Source: Przewalskia tangutica (Eukaryota > Streptophyta > Magnoliopsida > Solanales > Solanaceae). Taken from it: a stretch of DNA of 64,000 nucleotides. The position numbers were made by a program, and so were the translations under genes. The notes beneath the pieces are model-generated. The model was not told the origin of the DNA and ran no database searches. It was given only the letters and a program-made list of their open reading frames with translations. The DNA is taken from assembly GCA_029844215.1 (NCBI GenBank), contig CM056732.1:21685501-21749500 (forward strand), read 5' to 3'. Positions 11,926 through 23,138 of the stretch are shown here, in pieces (position 1 is the first letter of the stretch; the number at the start of each line of letters is the position of its first letter).

Positions 11926-13126
11926 TTTCATATGTGTTGTTGTGCACACACACTTAATTTGATTGTTCAAGATGGCTTATGTGCCGTGTTCAAAGAGGGT
12001 ATTGAAAGAATTAGAGCAAGTGTTGTCTTTTGGACTTCTTCAGAAGAACTCAAAAATTTGAACAAGTAGCTAAGCAAGTTGTTCCTGGTTGTTCAAAACC
12101 GCTAATACTTGATTGTAAAACTCGATGGAATTCGACGTATCACTTGTAGTTGCTATCAAGTTTAGGGAGGTGTTTGTTGTTTTAAGTGCTCGAGATAATT
12201 TGTACAAACATCCACCACTTAGTGAAGACTAGATAAGGTTGTGAAAATATGTGAACTACTGAAATTGTTTAATGATATTACACATCAATTTTCTGCCTCG
12301 ACGTATCCTACTGCCAATATCTATTTCCTTAGGATTTGTGAGATTAGAATCTTATTAACCAACTGATTGTCCTCACCTACCATTTATATAAAAAAATGGT
12401 CAAGGTAATGCTAGAGAAATACAATAAGTATTGGTTAGATGTTAATGGTCTTATGGATGTGGCAACTATACTTCATCTTAGGTTCAAGATGACTCTTATT
12501 CGGTTTTACTTTGCTAAAATTTATGATGCGCTTGTTATTGATGTTGAAGTAAAAAGGATTTATGATTTTCTAAAGGAATTGGTGGATGAGTACGGGCACA
12601 AAAATGGTAATAATCCAGCTAGTAGTAGTCACGTGTCTTCAACTGATGTTACAAGTAGTATGAGAATGGGATACATGCAAGAGTTTGCACAATTTGTGTC
12701 TCAAGACAATAGTAAAGTTGGACTAAAATCTGATTTGGAGAAGTACTTGGAAGCTGAAACTGTACCACTTGTGGATGATTTCGATATTATTAATTGGTGG
12801 AAAACAAATGGAAATAATTATCTCGTTCTCCAACAAATAGCAAGGGATATATTGAGCATTCCAGTTTCTACCGTTCCATCGGAATCCGCATTTAGCACTA
12901 GTGGGCGTGTACTTGATCTTTATCATAGTCGATTTCTTCCGAAAATGGTGGAGGCATTGATGTGTGCTCAAAATTGGATTTGGACGAATATTAAAGGTAA
13001 CATTAATTTGATTAAATTATTTATGTTGTATTAAATTGAAGTTAAAATCTAATTACTTTGATTACACATTATGCAGGTGGTGGTGATGTCAAAGAGATGG
13101 AATTATGTGATCTTGAAGATGGATAA
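11926..13126 (+). pseudogene. hAT-1 transposase C-terminal remnant
   Basis: Pieces of a RICESLEEPER-type hAT transposase. 11926-12066 carries the catalytic-domain motif CCAHTLNLIVQDGL. A degraded stretch follows, then an open frame from 12396. The hAT dimerisation domain is clear at about 12740-12990 (WWKTNGNNYLVLQQIARDIL, then SESAFSTSGRV and a C-terminal Ala-Gln-Asn-Trp). A plausible intron (12997-13076, GT-AG) leads to a short last exon ending in TAA at 13124-13126. The N-terminal BED finger and most of the catalytic core are absent, so it is non-functional. Confidence 0.85.
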
Positions 13127-13575
13127 CTGATGTTGCTAAAAAAGTGGTGTTGCTGCTGAAGTTGTTGAAAATTGAGGAGAACTGTTATTGAGAACTGATG
13201 TGGAAAACTGAGGACAACTGAGAACTGATGTTGCTGAGAACTGAGGACCATATTTAATATTTAATGGAGACTGTGGACTTAAAAGGATTAGAGAAGAATA
13301 TAGTTAATGATGTCAAAACTACTTAAATGTCTATTTCGAAAAGCTTTTCAGCTTTTTGTATTTGCATCTGAAGTAAAAGGTAATGTTAGATGTGATGTAG
13401 GGCCTCTCCTATCTGCACTTTCAGCGGAGGCATTGATATGTTCTTTACAAGCATTGATGTATTTTGGATCAATTTTGTTTTTGTCATTTGTTAACTATAC
13501 TAGTTTTTATTGTTTGTTTTGTTCCTGTTGTACTTGGTTATTTCACTTGCACTATTTGTGTTAATGTCATTGGCG

Positions 13576-13779
13576 GGTACAGGTAGGTATTAGCGGGTGA
13601 AGGATATCCACTTGGGTGGTGGAGTAGGTGTGAATTTAAAAATATACCCGCCTAGGCGGGTATGAATGTTGAAATTGCACCCGCCACGGGTGGCGGGTAG
13701 GTGGTGGATATAAACTTTTTTGGCGGGTACGGATGCAGGGGAGGGGTACCTGCACCCGCCCCACCCAATTGACATCCCT
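13576..13779. repeat. hAT-1 subterminal repeats and right terminus
   Basis: Many copies of GGCGGGT / ACCCGCC in both orientations, including a perfect 18-bp palindrome at 13645-13662 (TACCCGCCTAGGCGGGTA). Short repeated motifs beside a hAT terminus are known to be transposase-binding subterminal repeats; that role is inferred here. The terminus ends in GACATCCCTA. Confidence 0.75.
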
Positions 13780-14059
13780 AAGTCTATGCCACGTAGAGGG
13801 AGATATGATTGTTAAAACGGTGGGAGGAGTGACACTAGCAGCGGATGTGGGTAGGAACAGATATAGGTCCCCTCACTATTGCATCTCGTAAGGAGTTTCC
13901 CGATACAGAAGTCCATTACAGAAAATTCAAACGGGTCAAAATTAATTGAGAAAATCGGATTTTTGATGATGTTTGGGGCATAAAAGACGTTTTTAATAGA
14001 GAAGTGGGGATGCGATGGTGGGTAAGGGTGTGGCCAAATTCTTGAATTGGAATGTGATG
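13780..14059. other. Spacer between the two hAT elements
   Basis: No gene or terminus recognised. It continues after the second hAT element at 17583, so it represents older host DNA into which hAT-2 inserted. Confidence 0.4.
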
Positions 14060-14067
14060 GTCATTAC
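14060..14067. repeat. hAT-2 left target-site duplication
   Basis: GTCATTAC directly precedes the element; GTCAGTAC follows it at 17575-17582. Seven of eight bases match, the 8-bp length expected for hAT insertion. Confidence 0.75.
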
Positions 14068-14115
14068 TAGGGCTGGCCAGTGGGCCGGGCCGACCCGGTC
14101 CCGTCCCGACCCCGT
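14068..14115. repeat. hAT-2 left TIR and GC-rich subterminal block
   Basis: It begins TAGGGCTGGCCAGTGGGCCG and continues with GGTCCCGTCCCGACCCCG. It pairs with 17500-17574. A second GC-rich subterminal block lies at about 14132-14215. Confidence 0.8.
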
Positions 14116-14715
14116 TTAAATAAAAAAAATAGCGGGCCCGGGGCTCGAATCGGGACGGGACATGTTATGGTCACTTGGGCGGTTCCGCCAGAGGACCCAA
14201 ATCCGTCCCGTCCCGATCCACTTGATTACCAAAAATAGTCGTTGCAATAACGACCATTTTACATTTTGACCGTTATTGCAACGGTCATTTTTTGCTTCCC
14301 CCACTCCCCCAACCCCCTTTATATTTATTTTTAACCCCTAAGTTGTTATATTTACACTTTATCCTAATTTTGCAACTATAAATACCTCATTTTCTCTTCT
14401 TATTTCTCACAATCTTCCTACAATCTCTAATCTCTCAAATCTCAATCAATCTATTTCTATACAACATTGTCTACTACATATTCAATCTATTTATTAATTT
14501 GAGAATTGAGACTGAAGTTGGCAACTAGCTTGAGGATTAATCTATCGAGCAAAGTTTTAATTTTCAACCTCTCTCGATTACACATCGACTCTACGTCGGC
14601 GTTTGGTACATTCGTTCTCTCATTAAATTATTATTTTGTTTTTATTTCATTTAGCACATTTAATTTCATTATCTTTAACTTTTTAAGTCTTTAACTATTT
14701 ATTACCATAATTAAA

Positions 14716-17057
14716 ATGAAAAGAACAAAAAATGTTTTGGGTCAGGCCTTGGGTATGAAGGGCAAGGGCAAGGGTACTTCTTCTAGTATTCCTAGACAAG
14801 ATGATTTTATAGATCTTGAACTGTTTTCTGAAATACCATATGATCTTGACACATATGTTTATCCTCAAAATGAAGAAGATTTTAATTTAGATGACACTCT
14901 AGATGATGATACACCTACTAATGTAGATGATGATACACCCACTAGTGAAATGCCTCATATCCCCCTAGTATGAGACGAGTTCCGGCAAAACGATCATTAA
15001 AATCAGTTGTATGAAAATATTTTCACAGGGACGTACCGAATCAAGTAGCTATATGTAAAACTTGTAAATCTGTTTATTCTTTTAAAACTGGACAAAGTCA
15101 TGGTGGACGGGGGGTTTAGGAAGACGCTTATTGCAAAAACACAAAGTCTTGCATGCCCAATACCTTATTGAAAAAAATGGTGAGCAAGCGTCCTCTCAAT
15201 CGGGACAAGGTTCACATACTGTCCCGGACAAAGTACAAGGTCAAATTAACCCTATGACGGGGGGAGTTGTAGGCCCTAAATACGATAAACATAAAGATAG
15301 GGAAGCACTAGCAAAATTAGTTGCTGTGGAGGGTTTGCTTTTTCATTTCTTGAATCGCCTGGTTTTATTCATTATATTAGAGATATGTATAATCCTGCTT
15401 ATAAAGGTTTTTCTAGATCAACGGTTAAGAGAGACGTGTTTAAATTTGCACACGAATATCAACAATATTTGTGTTATTCATTATATCATTTAAATTGCAA
15501 AGTCGCTCTAACTTCTGATATAGGCCGTAGTACTAACGACCATGATTATTTAACGGTAACCTGTCATTGGATAAATTATAAATGGTCTATGCAAAAACGT
15601 ATTTTAGCATATAGATATATAGATAGTAGGCACACTGGTGCGTTTATTTCACAAAATATTTATTTAGTCTGCGATTATTACGGAATAACTGATAAAGTTA
15701 TGAGTATTACATTAGATAATGCAGCTTCTAACAATTCTGCTATTTATATTTTAAAAGAAGTTTTAACTCCGTCTTTTCCAAAACATTTTCATATCAAATG
15801 TGTGTGCCATTTTTATAACTTAGTTGTAAAGGATGGTCTTTCACTTTTTCAAGATATTCTTAAAAAAATACAATTTGCTATAAACTTTATTTTTAAAAAT
15901 AATAGAATTCAACAGAGAAAAGAATATAAAAAAACTTGTCACGATTGTGGACTATCTTACAGAAAAATTCTCGAAGAAGTACCAACTAGGTGGAATTCTT
16001 TATATGACCAACTAGTTGTTGCTTATGACTATAGAAAACCTATCACTTTATTTTTTAACGCTCATAATCAAAATCCAAATGATATGATTGTGGATAATGA
16101 TTGAGACAAAATTAAAGAACTTATTGTATTTTTAGAGAATTTTCAACGAGCAACAAAAGAATTTTCTACTTTATATTATCCTACTATTTCAACTATGTTA
16201 TTTTATATAGCTATAATATTTTTACTTCTTAAAAAATATATGGAAAAACACCTTATAAGACATTTATTAAAAAATGTTTATGAAATTAAAGAAATATTTT
16301 ATTCCTATTCCCCCTATTTATATTATTGGTGATGTATTAAACCCGACTATTAAAGTAGAGGGTTGTAAAAGTCTTATTGAAAATATTTATAACTGTATGG
16401 ACGTACTACCACCTCCAAGTCTCAAAAATTTAAATGTTGAGCCACCTATTGAACAAACGCTAGAAGAAGTGTTGAATATCGTAGAAGATGAATGCAAAAA
16501 AGTATATCGACATTACCAGCAAGAAAGTGCTAGTAACCAACCGGTTTTCGTACCATCTTCTTCGCCAACACGATCTCAAAAAGACATCTTTGTTTCGCGC
16601 TAGTATTGAAAGCCTCGAAATAGAATGTGATGTGTAACGCTAACCAAATTAGCGAAGTTCGATGTTTTTGTTTTGCGGTACTTTACCTTACAGCGGTTGT
16701 CGATGAAGGCGGAAAGAAAGACTTGCTGAAATATTGGATGGAGAATGAGAAGACATTTCCGACACTTTCATTGATGTCCCGAGATATTTTGAACTTTCAA
16801 TCGTCATCAATCGCTTCGAAGCGTTTTTACGCAGCGATTTCAAATAGGAGAGCAGACACTCATTAGCCGGAGCGGCTTAGAGATGGCGGTACTATTCGAG
16901 ATTGGATACGAGCGGAGCGAAGAAGGTCTGATCGACGAGATTAACGAAGAAGAAGACGAAAACTACAACGACATCTTATCTGAAGGCATGAGTAGCGACG
17001 TGAACAATTTGACCAAGATATACCAATTCCAACCGAAGAACCACACGAAATTATAAA
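14716..17057 (+). pseudogene. hAT-2 transposase, full-length but broken
   Basis: The ATG at 14716 opens a basic N-terminus, then an acidic stretch to 14973. A degraded BED-finger region (about 15020-15120, with CKTCKSVYSF) follows. The catalytic domain spans about 15330-16104, with SITLDNAASNNSA, IKCVCHFYNLVVKDGL and VPTRWNSLYDQL motifs typical of the RICESLEEPER/DAYSLEEPER clade. Further blocks are 16274-16603 and 16627-16866, the last ending in a damaged dimerisation motif (SRDILNFQSSSIASKRF). A C-terminal tail is traceable to about 17057. At least four frame changes or stops separate the blocks, so no functional enzyme is possible. Confidence 0.85.
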
Positions 17058-17499
17058 GAAACTATAAAAAGTATTTTCAAATTGGTAATTTATTTCATTG
17101 CAATTTTTTAATTTTTCTATGTCTTTTGCAATTTTTTTCAACAACAGTACGCTACAATGTTGTAATTCTGAATCTTGTATATTTCAATGAAATAATTAAT
17201 AATATAAGAGGCACAAAAACAGCCTTGAGATATTTTTTTTACACTCTTCTTGTCTTTGTTTAATTATTTAGTTTATAAATATATATGAGTGTAATACTAT
17301 AATAGTATAATATGAGTATATGAGTCTATGACTATCACTATATGACTATATGTTACTTTGTTAGTAATTTAGTATTTTTAATTTAGTAGAAAAATTAAAA
17401 AAACCGTCTGAGCCAGCTTGCCCAGGGGCCAGTGCAGGGACGAGACACAATATTTTTCCGCTAGTCTCGGTCACTTTGGCTCGCCCGCCGACCCGCCCC

Positions 17500-17574
17500 T
17501 CTCCGTCCCGACCCCGTCCCGAGCCCGCCGATCCCGATCCCAGTGGGCCCGGCCCGACCCACTAGCCAGCCCTA
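17500..17574. repeat. hAT-2 right TIR and GC-rich subterminal block
   Basis: Repeated CCCGTCCCGA and CCCGATCCC motifs end in GACCCACTAGCCAGCCCTA, the inverted partner of the left end. The second copy of the 8-bp target duplication follows at 17575-17582. Confidence 0.8.
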
Positions 17575-17582
17575 GTCAGTAC

Positions 17583-17764
17583 CGATCATAATAGACTGCA
17601 GAGTATTTAAATTTCACAGTTGAGTAAGATTACTAGAATTGTTGGTGAGATGAGACGTGACACTCGTATCCATATACCACACATTATCGGGCTTCTGAGG
17701 AGTCAATGTGCTGAATGCCTGACCCAAATTGGATCAGAAAATTCTCGGAGTGGACTATTGGGCC
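17583..17764. other. Host sequence to the right of hAT-2
   Basis: It continues the flank interrupted at 14067. No gene is recognised. It runs into CACTA-type sequence at about 17765. Confidence 0.35.
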
Positions 17765-18103
17765 CCAGAATATTTGGCCTTAGCAAAGGGTGCGACTTGA
17801 TAAAATCACCATTTTTTATCTAAGAATTACAAAAAGTCACATATGTAATTACACCATTAAAAATAAAAATAAAAATTAATACTTGACAAATATGCGTCAT
17901 TATAAATGATATATTAAATTAGGTATTTAAGATACATATTATTTCTTGAAAATATATTAATTAATAATAACATATTTGTAAATAATAGTATATTTTCAAA
18001 TTAAATATGTTTTAATTTAATTAATTATGAAAATTAAAAGCACATATTTGTAAGAACATCATGTGTTGTATATATTATTTGACAAACTATTAATATTAAT
18101 TGA

Positions 18104-18362
18104 TATTTTTAATCTTTATAAGTAGATTTCAAATTGATTTTTTTTATAATTCTTAGATAAAGAAGGACGATTTTATCAAGTCGCCCCATTTGTAAGGCCA
18201 AATAGGGCGACCAAACTCTCCCTTTTGGATATATCTCAAAAAGGGCGAGTTCACTCGCCCTATTTGGCCTTAGCAAAGGGCGCGACTTGAGAAAATCGTC
18301 CTTCTTGATATAAGAATTATAATTTTTGTTCAATTTGAAATCTACTTTTAAAGATTAAAAAT
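18104..18362. repeat. Long fold-back with arms of about 115 bp
   Basis: From TTTTTAATCTTTATAAGTAG at the left to its near-complement ending GATTAAAAAT at the right, the two halves are imperfect inverted copies. They share AATTCTTAGATAAAGAAGGA and TAAGGCCAAATAGGGCGA. The centre is near 18233. The structure looks like a MITE built from the CACTA-like motifs around it. Confidence 0.7.
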
Positions 18363-18399
18363 TTCAAACGTGATTAATTCTCTTTTAACTCAAAGTCTC

Positions 18400-19085
18400 G
18401 GAATCCGATCCGAAAAATTTGAATAACCTATTTTTTATATATCCGAATAATTCGGATCCGAATTTGATCCTAAATGATCCGAAAATTACAAATATTCATT
18501 TTTTTGGATATCCGAAATATTCAAATTTGAATCTGATCTGAAATTATTCGAAGATTACGAATATCCAAAATATTCAAATCTGAATCCGATCCGAAAATTA
18601 CGAATATCCGAAATATTTGAATCCGAACCCGATCCGAAATTATTTGAAAATTACGAATATCCGATTTTTCGGATATCCGAATCCGATCCGAAATTATCCG
18701 AAAATTACGAATATCCGATTTTTTGGATATCCGAAATATTTACATCCGAATACTTTTCGAAATTATCCGAAAATTACGAATATCCGATTTTTTGGATATT
18801 CAAAATATTCGGATCCGAATCTGATCCGAAATTATCCGAAAATTATGAATATCCGATTTTTTGGTTATCCAAAATATTCGGATCCGAAACCGATCCGAAA
18901 TTATTCAAAAATTACGAATATTCAATTTTTGGACATTCGAATCCGAATCCGATCCGATTCCGATCCAAAATTATCCAAAAATTACGGATATTCGATTTTT
19001 TTGATATCCGAAATATTCGGATCCGAAAATTACGAATATCCAATTTTTTGGATATCCAAAATATTCGGATCCGAATCCAAGGGAT
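18400..19085. repeat. AT-rich minisatellite, period about 69-70 bp
   Basis: Roughly nine or ten degenerate copies of a unit containing GATCCGAAATTATCCGAAAA, TTACGAATATCCGATTTTTT and GGATATCCGAAATATTCGGA. The starts of the GAATATCCGATTTTTT motif are 69-70 bp apart in the middle of the array. Copies are shortened or mutated at the edges. One frame stays open for 172 codons through it (18617-19135), which is a by-product of the repeat length and not a gene. Confidence 0.85.
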
Positions 19086-19413
19086 TTATGATAGTACAGT
19101 ACAGCGTCACAATTCAAACTAGGTTCGAATCTTAGTTGGTGCATTTAATTTTTTCTCTTTTTTGTATCATCCCAAATAGGGCGACTAGAGTCTCCCTTTT
19201 TGAGATTCTACTAAAGGGGGCGACAACAATCGCCCTTTTTGATGAATCTCAAAAAGAGTCGCCCTCTTTGGTCCTTACCAAAGGGGACGACTTGAAAAAT
19301 CGTCATTTTTATCTAAGACAACGGATGTAATAAGACGACTAAAAATCGCCACATTTGATCTAAGAGGGCGATATTCCAACCAAAGAGGGCGACTGAACCG
19401 ATTTGTTATAGTG

Positions 19414-19702
19414 TAAGTACACTCGTATTCATAAGGTTGTTGTGATACCTTAAAACAAAATTAATCAAAGCATTAACTTGACAGCCAAATTTAAACTTTC
19501 ATTACATAGCAATTAAAGACGAATAAGAAAACAACAAAAACAAACATCACCATGAACTAAACTGAAAGCATTGACTTGGCCGTCATTAAAAATAATAGTT
19601 CTCTCCTGCCAATTTTGTAGGTGTTGACTGGTAAAAGTTATAGCACGTCCAAGCAAGCTGCAAGAGAAGGTTAAGATATTCAGCAAAAAAAAAAAAAAAA
19701 TA
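19414..19702. other. Spacer before the 375-bp tandem array
   Basis: Follows the CACTA terminus. A 69-codon minus-strand frame crosses it (19513-19722), but I recognise no family in it. A run of about 16 A lies just before the first tandem copy. Confidence 0.35.
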
Positions 19703-21559
19703 TTAGAACTTTCTGATAACAAGAAACAACACTGTAGTGATTAAAGCTCCTATAGGTTGAGCCGACCGATCCTCTTGACCTTCCCATTATGTGAAAGACA
19801 AGTTAGACCATAGAAGGAAATCACACTTAAAGAGTCACTAACACTTGGGTGTTATCTCATACTTCACCCTTCAGCAACCCCAGCTAAATATAACAGCCAA
19901 TGAAACCAAACATCTGGTGGTGTGAGAGCATTGCCCACAGCCCACCATAGCTAATGCTCGAAAGTTGAACTAAAACCTAAAACTTTAACACATCTCAGAC
20001 TCCCCAAATATATGCAAAAGCTTGTACACCACCTTGTCATTTAAAGAACTTCCCATCTTCTCACAAAAAAAAAAGAATACTAGAACTTTCTGATAACAAG
20101 AAACAACATCAGTGATTAAAGCTCCTATAGGTTGAGCCGACCGATCCTCTTGACCTTCCCATTATGTGAAAGACAAGTTAGACCATAGAAGGAAATCACA
20201 CTTAAAGAGTCACTAACACTTGGGTGTTATCTCATACTTCACCCTTCAGCAACCCCAGCTAAATATAACAGCCAATGAAACCAAACATCTGGTGGTGTGA
20301 GAGCATTTCCTACAGCCCACCATAGCTAATGCTCGAAAGTTGAACTAAAACCTAAAACTTTAACACATCTCAGACTCCCCAAATATATGCAAAAGCTTGT
20401 ACACCACCTTGTCATTTAAAGAACTTCCCATCTTCTCACAAAAAAAAAAGAATACTAGAACTTTCTGATAACAAGAAACAACACTGTAGTGATTAAAGCT
20501 CCTATAGGTTGAGCCGACCGATCCTCTTGACCTTCCCATTATGTGAAAGACAAGTTAGACCATAGAAGGAAATCACACTTAAAGAGTCACTAACACTTGG
20601 GTGTTATCTCATACTTCACCCTTCAGCAACCCCAGCTAAATATAACAGCCAATGAAACCAAACATCTGGTGGTGTGAGAGCATTGCCCACAGCCCACCAT
20701 AGCTAATGCTCGAAAGTTGAACTAAAACCTAAAACTTTAACACATCTCAGACTCCCCAAATATATGCAAACGCTTGTACACCACCTTGTCATTTAAAGAA
20801 CTTCCCATCTTCTCACAAAAAAAGAATACTAGAACTTTACGATAACAAGAAACAACATGTAGTGATTAAAGCTCTATAGGTTGGTAGGCCGATCCTCTTG
20901 ACCTTCCCATTATGTGAAAGACAAGTTAGACCATAGAAGGAAATCACACTTAAAGAGTCACTAACACTTGGGTGTTATCTCATACTTCACCCTTCAGCAA
21001 CCCCAGCTAAATATAACAGCCAATGAAACCAAACATCTGGTGGTGTGAGAGCATTGCCACACCACCATAGCTAATGCTCGAAAGTTGAACTAAAACCTAA
21101 AACTTTAACACATCTCAGACTCCCCAAATATATGCAAAAGCTTGTACACCACCTTGTCATTTAAAGAACTTCCCATCTTCTCACAAAAAAAAAAGAATAC
21201 TAGAACTTTCTGATAACAAGAAACAACACTGTAGTGATTAAAGCTCCTATAGGTTGAGCCGACCGATCCTCTTGACCTTCCCATTATGTGAAAGACAAGT
21301 TAGACCATAGAAGGAAATCACACTTAAAGAGTCACTAACACTTGGGTGTTATCTCATACTTCACCCTTCAGCAACCCCAGCTAAATATAACAGCCAATGA
21401 AACCAAACATCTGGTGGTGTGAGAGCATTGCCCACAGCCCACCATAGCTAATGCTCGAAAGTTGAACTAAAACCTAAAACTTTAACACATCTCAGACTCC
21501 CCAAATATATGCAAAAGCTTGTACACCACCTTGTCATTTAAAGAACTTCCCATCTTCTC
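19703..21559. repeat. Five-copy tandem repeat, unit about 371-378 bp
   Basis: The anchor TTCTGATAACAAG recurs at about 19710, 20088, 20463, 20837 (one base changed) and 21208. That gives five nearly identical units ending at about 21559. Each unit ends in a short A-run before AGAATACTAGAACTT. Differences are single bases, A-run length and small deletions, mainly in copy 4. The unit has no open frame of note and no TIRs, and I do not recognise it. Confidence 0.92.
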
Positions 21560-21586
21560 ACAAAGATATGCAAAAGACGAAGGGGT

Positions 21587-23118
21587 TGTAGGCGTTTTAT
21601 CGGGTTCGTACATGCAGCGGAATTTGAAAATTTATGTTTCAAACCCGACATTCGGTCAAACTGTAGTATGAATATATGATGTAAAATAAGCACAAAGCAA
21701 TAATGTAATACTTCGAACGAAAACTTGCATTTTGTAGATAACACTCTTCAAATCTGGAAGCTTTGTGTAGTCCGAGGGTGCACACGCAAACGTCCATCGA
21801 TTTGCAAGTTTTTGGAAAAAACTTCGATGTAATTGCTAAGTCTAGTATGCTAGGGATTCCAGCAGAGCTTTAGAAGAGAATACTCTCTTGGTTTTGGTGT
21901 AGTGAAATGGGAGGGGGAAGCCCTCTATTTATAGTTGAGAATAAGAGCTTTAGGGTTCCCATGGGCTAGGCCCATCAGACAAGTCAGCAAAATTGGGCCA
22001 GTCTGGATTCACTGGATGCGCATTAGCGCCGCGGAGCCTACACGCGTTTTTGGCGCCGCGACCCTGAATCAAAGGTGTCGCGGCCCTGTCCTAATCTCCT
22101 GCCTTGTTCCCATTTCTAATGTCTCGGTTATCAACCGAACATATAAATATATAATCTCCTTCTAATTACATCATTCAATCGACATAACATTTGACTTAGT
22201 GTTACCCTTCAGGCATTTACATATCGGCACTAATTACATTAGGGTCTTCACGAAACTCCTAGACTATGCAAGAAGACGAACTCAATATGTAAAGTTTAGC
22301 TACACGAAACTTGTGAACTGAACATATATGTGGGAAGACAAAATCCTTTCATCCACGACACACTCAATCAAGCTTAGGATTTTTCAAGTGTCTATCCAAA
22401 TAACTTGATTATTATACTTCATCTATATTAGTTGACAACAGGACCATATCACAGACATGTCCATTGCGTTGGCCAACGACTTAGTCAACTTAACATCTTA
22501 TGAGTATCTGAGTCTTCTCTCAAATATATATTCAAGGAATGAATTCTAATCTTGGCTCAACTATCACCTTTAATCCACTTAGTAACGTACCCAAAACAAG
22601 TCGCGTCTCAACCTATAAGACATTTGAGCTTAGGACAGGATCAAAGTACATTACTCCGTAAACAAGGTGGTATCGACCTCAAGTCTAAGGACTTCTATCT
22701 CCCATACGCCGATGACATTATAGACATATTACAAAACAGTACATCAACAGGGTATACCAATACTTCAACAAGTATCCATGTGTCCATCACGAGTTGCCAT
22801 AACTTGTAGCAAGTGAGACATAATACATCCCCTAAGGATATGATACAGACCACATGTCGACGTATCACATATCATCGATATCCCAATCTCGATGATCATT
22901 AGTCGAGGCTATTTAAGAGTTACATTATAATATTAATTCTTACATCATTAATAACCACGTAAACTCTAGGAATGCATTTATAGAATATTATAAACAATCA
23001 ACTAATAATTCAATAAATGCAAGTGCCATAATATTAATCATCATTAATATAAATATGAATGTGTATAAAGTACATTTTGTCCTAATACAGATTGTTTATA
23101 GGACATACATATATTTCA
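21587..23118 (-). repeat. Copia-1 3' LTR (left copy)
   Basis: In + orientation it begins TGTAGGCGTTTTATCGGG and ends ATATATTTCA beside the PPT. It matches 28308-29690 plus 43403-43570. A GC-rich tract at about 22018-22095 carries GCGCCGCGGAGCC and GGCGCCGCGACCC. The open frame at 22552-22809 is repeated inside the LTR pair and is not a gene. Confidence 0.9.
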
Positions 23119-23133
23119 ATATCCCACTTGTCC
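23119..23133 (-). other. Copia-1 polypurine tract
   Basis: Sense strand reads GGACAAGTGGGAT, the copia-type PPT, just inside the 3' LTR and right after the pol stop at 23139. Confidence 0.75.
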
Positions 23134-23138
23134 TAGAG

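Larger units (their letters stand above)
11887..13779 (+). mobile_element. hAT element 1, truncated at its 5' end
   Basis: The right half of a hAT transposon: transposase C-terminal sequence, then an internal spacer, then a subterminal block of GGCGGGTA-type repeats and a terminal end (CAATTGACATCCCTA) matching the common hAT terminus TAGGGATGTCAATTG. The left half is missing. The element joins the copia fragment directly at about 11887, so no target duplication can be checked. Confidence 0.8.
14068..17574 (+). mobile_element. hAT element 2, complete ends, decayed
   Basis: A 3507-bp element with both terminal inverted repeats and an imperfect 8-bp target duplication. The left end TAGGGCTGGCCAGTGGGCC and the complement of the right end TAGGGCTGGCTAGTGGGTC match with few differences. 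The ends are GC-rich with repeated CCCGTCCCGACCCC-type motifs, unlike the AT-rich body. The interior encodes a plus-strand transposase broken by several stops and frameshifts. Confidence 0.88.
17765..19413. mobile_element. CACTA-type terminal debris (non-coding)
   Basis: The right end reads ATTTGTTATAGTG at 19401-19413, the complement of a CACTA terminus (CACTATAACAAAT). Inside are many copies of short motifs (GGGCGAC, TTTGGCCTTAGCAAAGGG, CGACTTGA-AAAATCGTC) in both orientations, the pattern of CACTA subterminal repeats. Similar blocks occur at 17765-17830, 18150-18320 and 19165-19395. The middle is filled by an unrelated AT-rich minisatellite. No transposase sequence is present and no left CACTA end was found, so this may be a non-autonomous or composite remnant. 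Confidence 0.6.

Noticed and set aside
18617..19135. 172-codon open frame rich in Asn-Ile-Arg-Phe-Phe-Gly-Tyr repeats
   Set aside because: It is the translation of the 69-70-bp minisatellite, whose near-multiple-of-three unit keeps a frame open; there is no promoter or protein family.
19513..19722. 69-codon minus-strand frame beside the tandem array, which looks somewhat protein-like
   Set aside because: No family recognised, and its start lies in repeat sequence; I could not separate it from chance.
22552..22809. 85-codon frame
   Set aside because: Lies wholly within a copia-1 LTR; the other LTR copy carries the same sequence with differences that do not preserve a frame.
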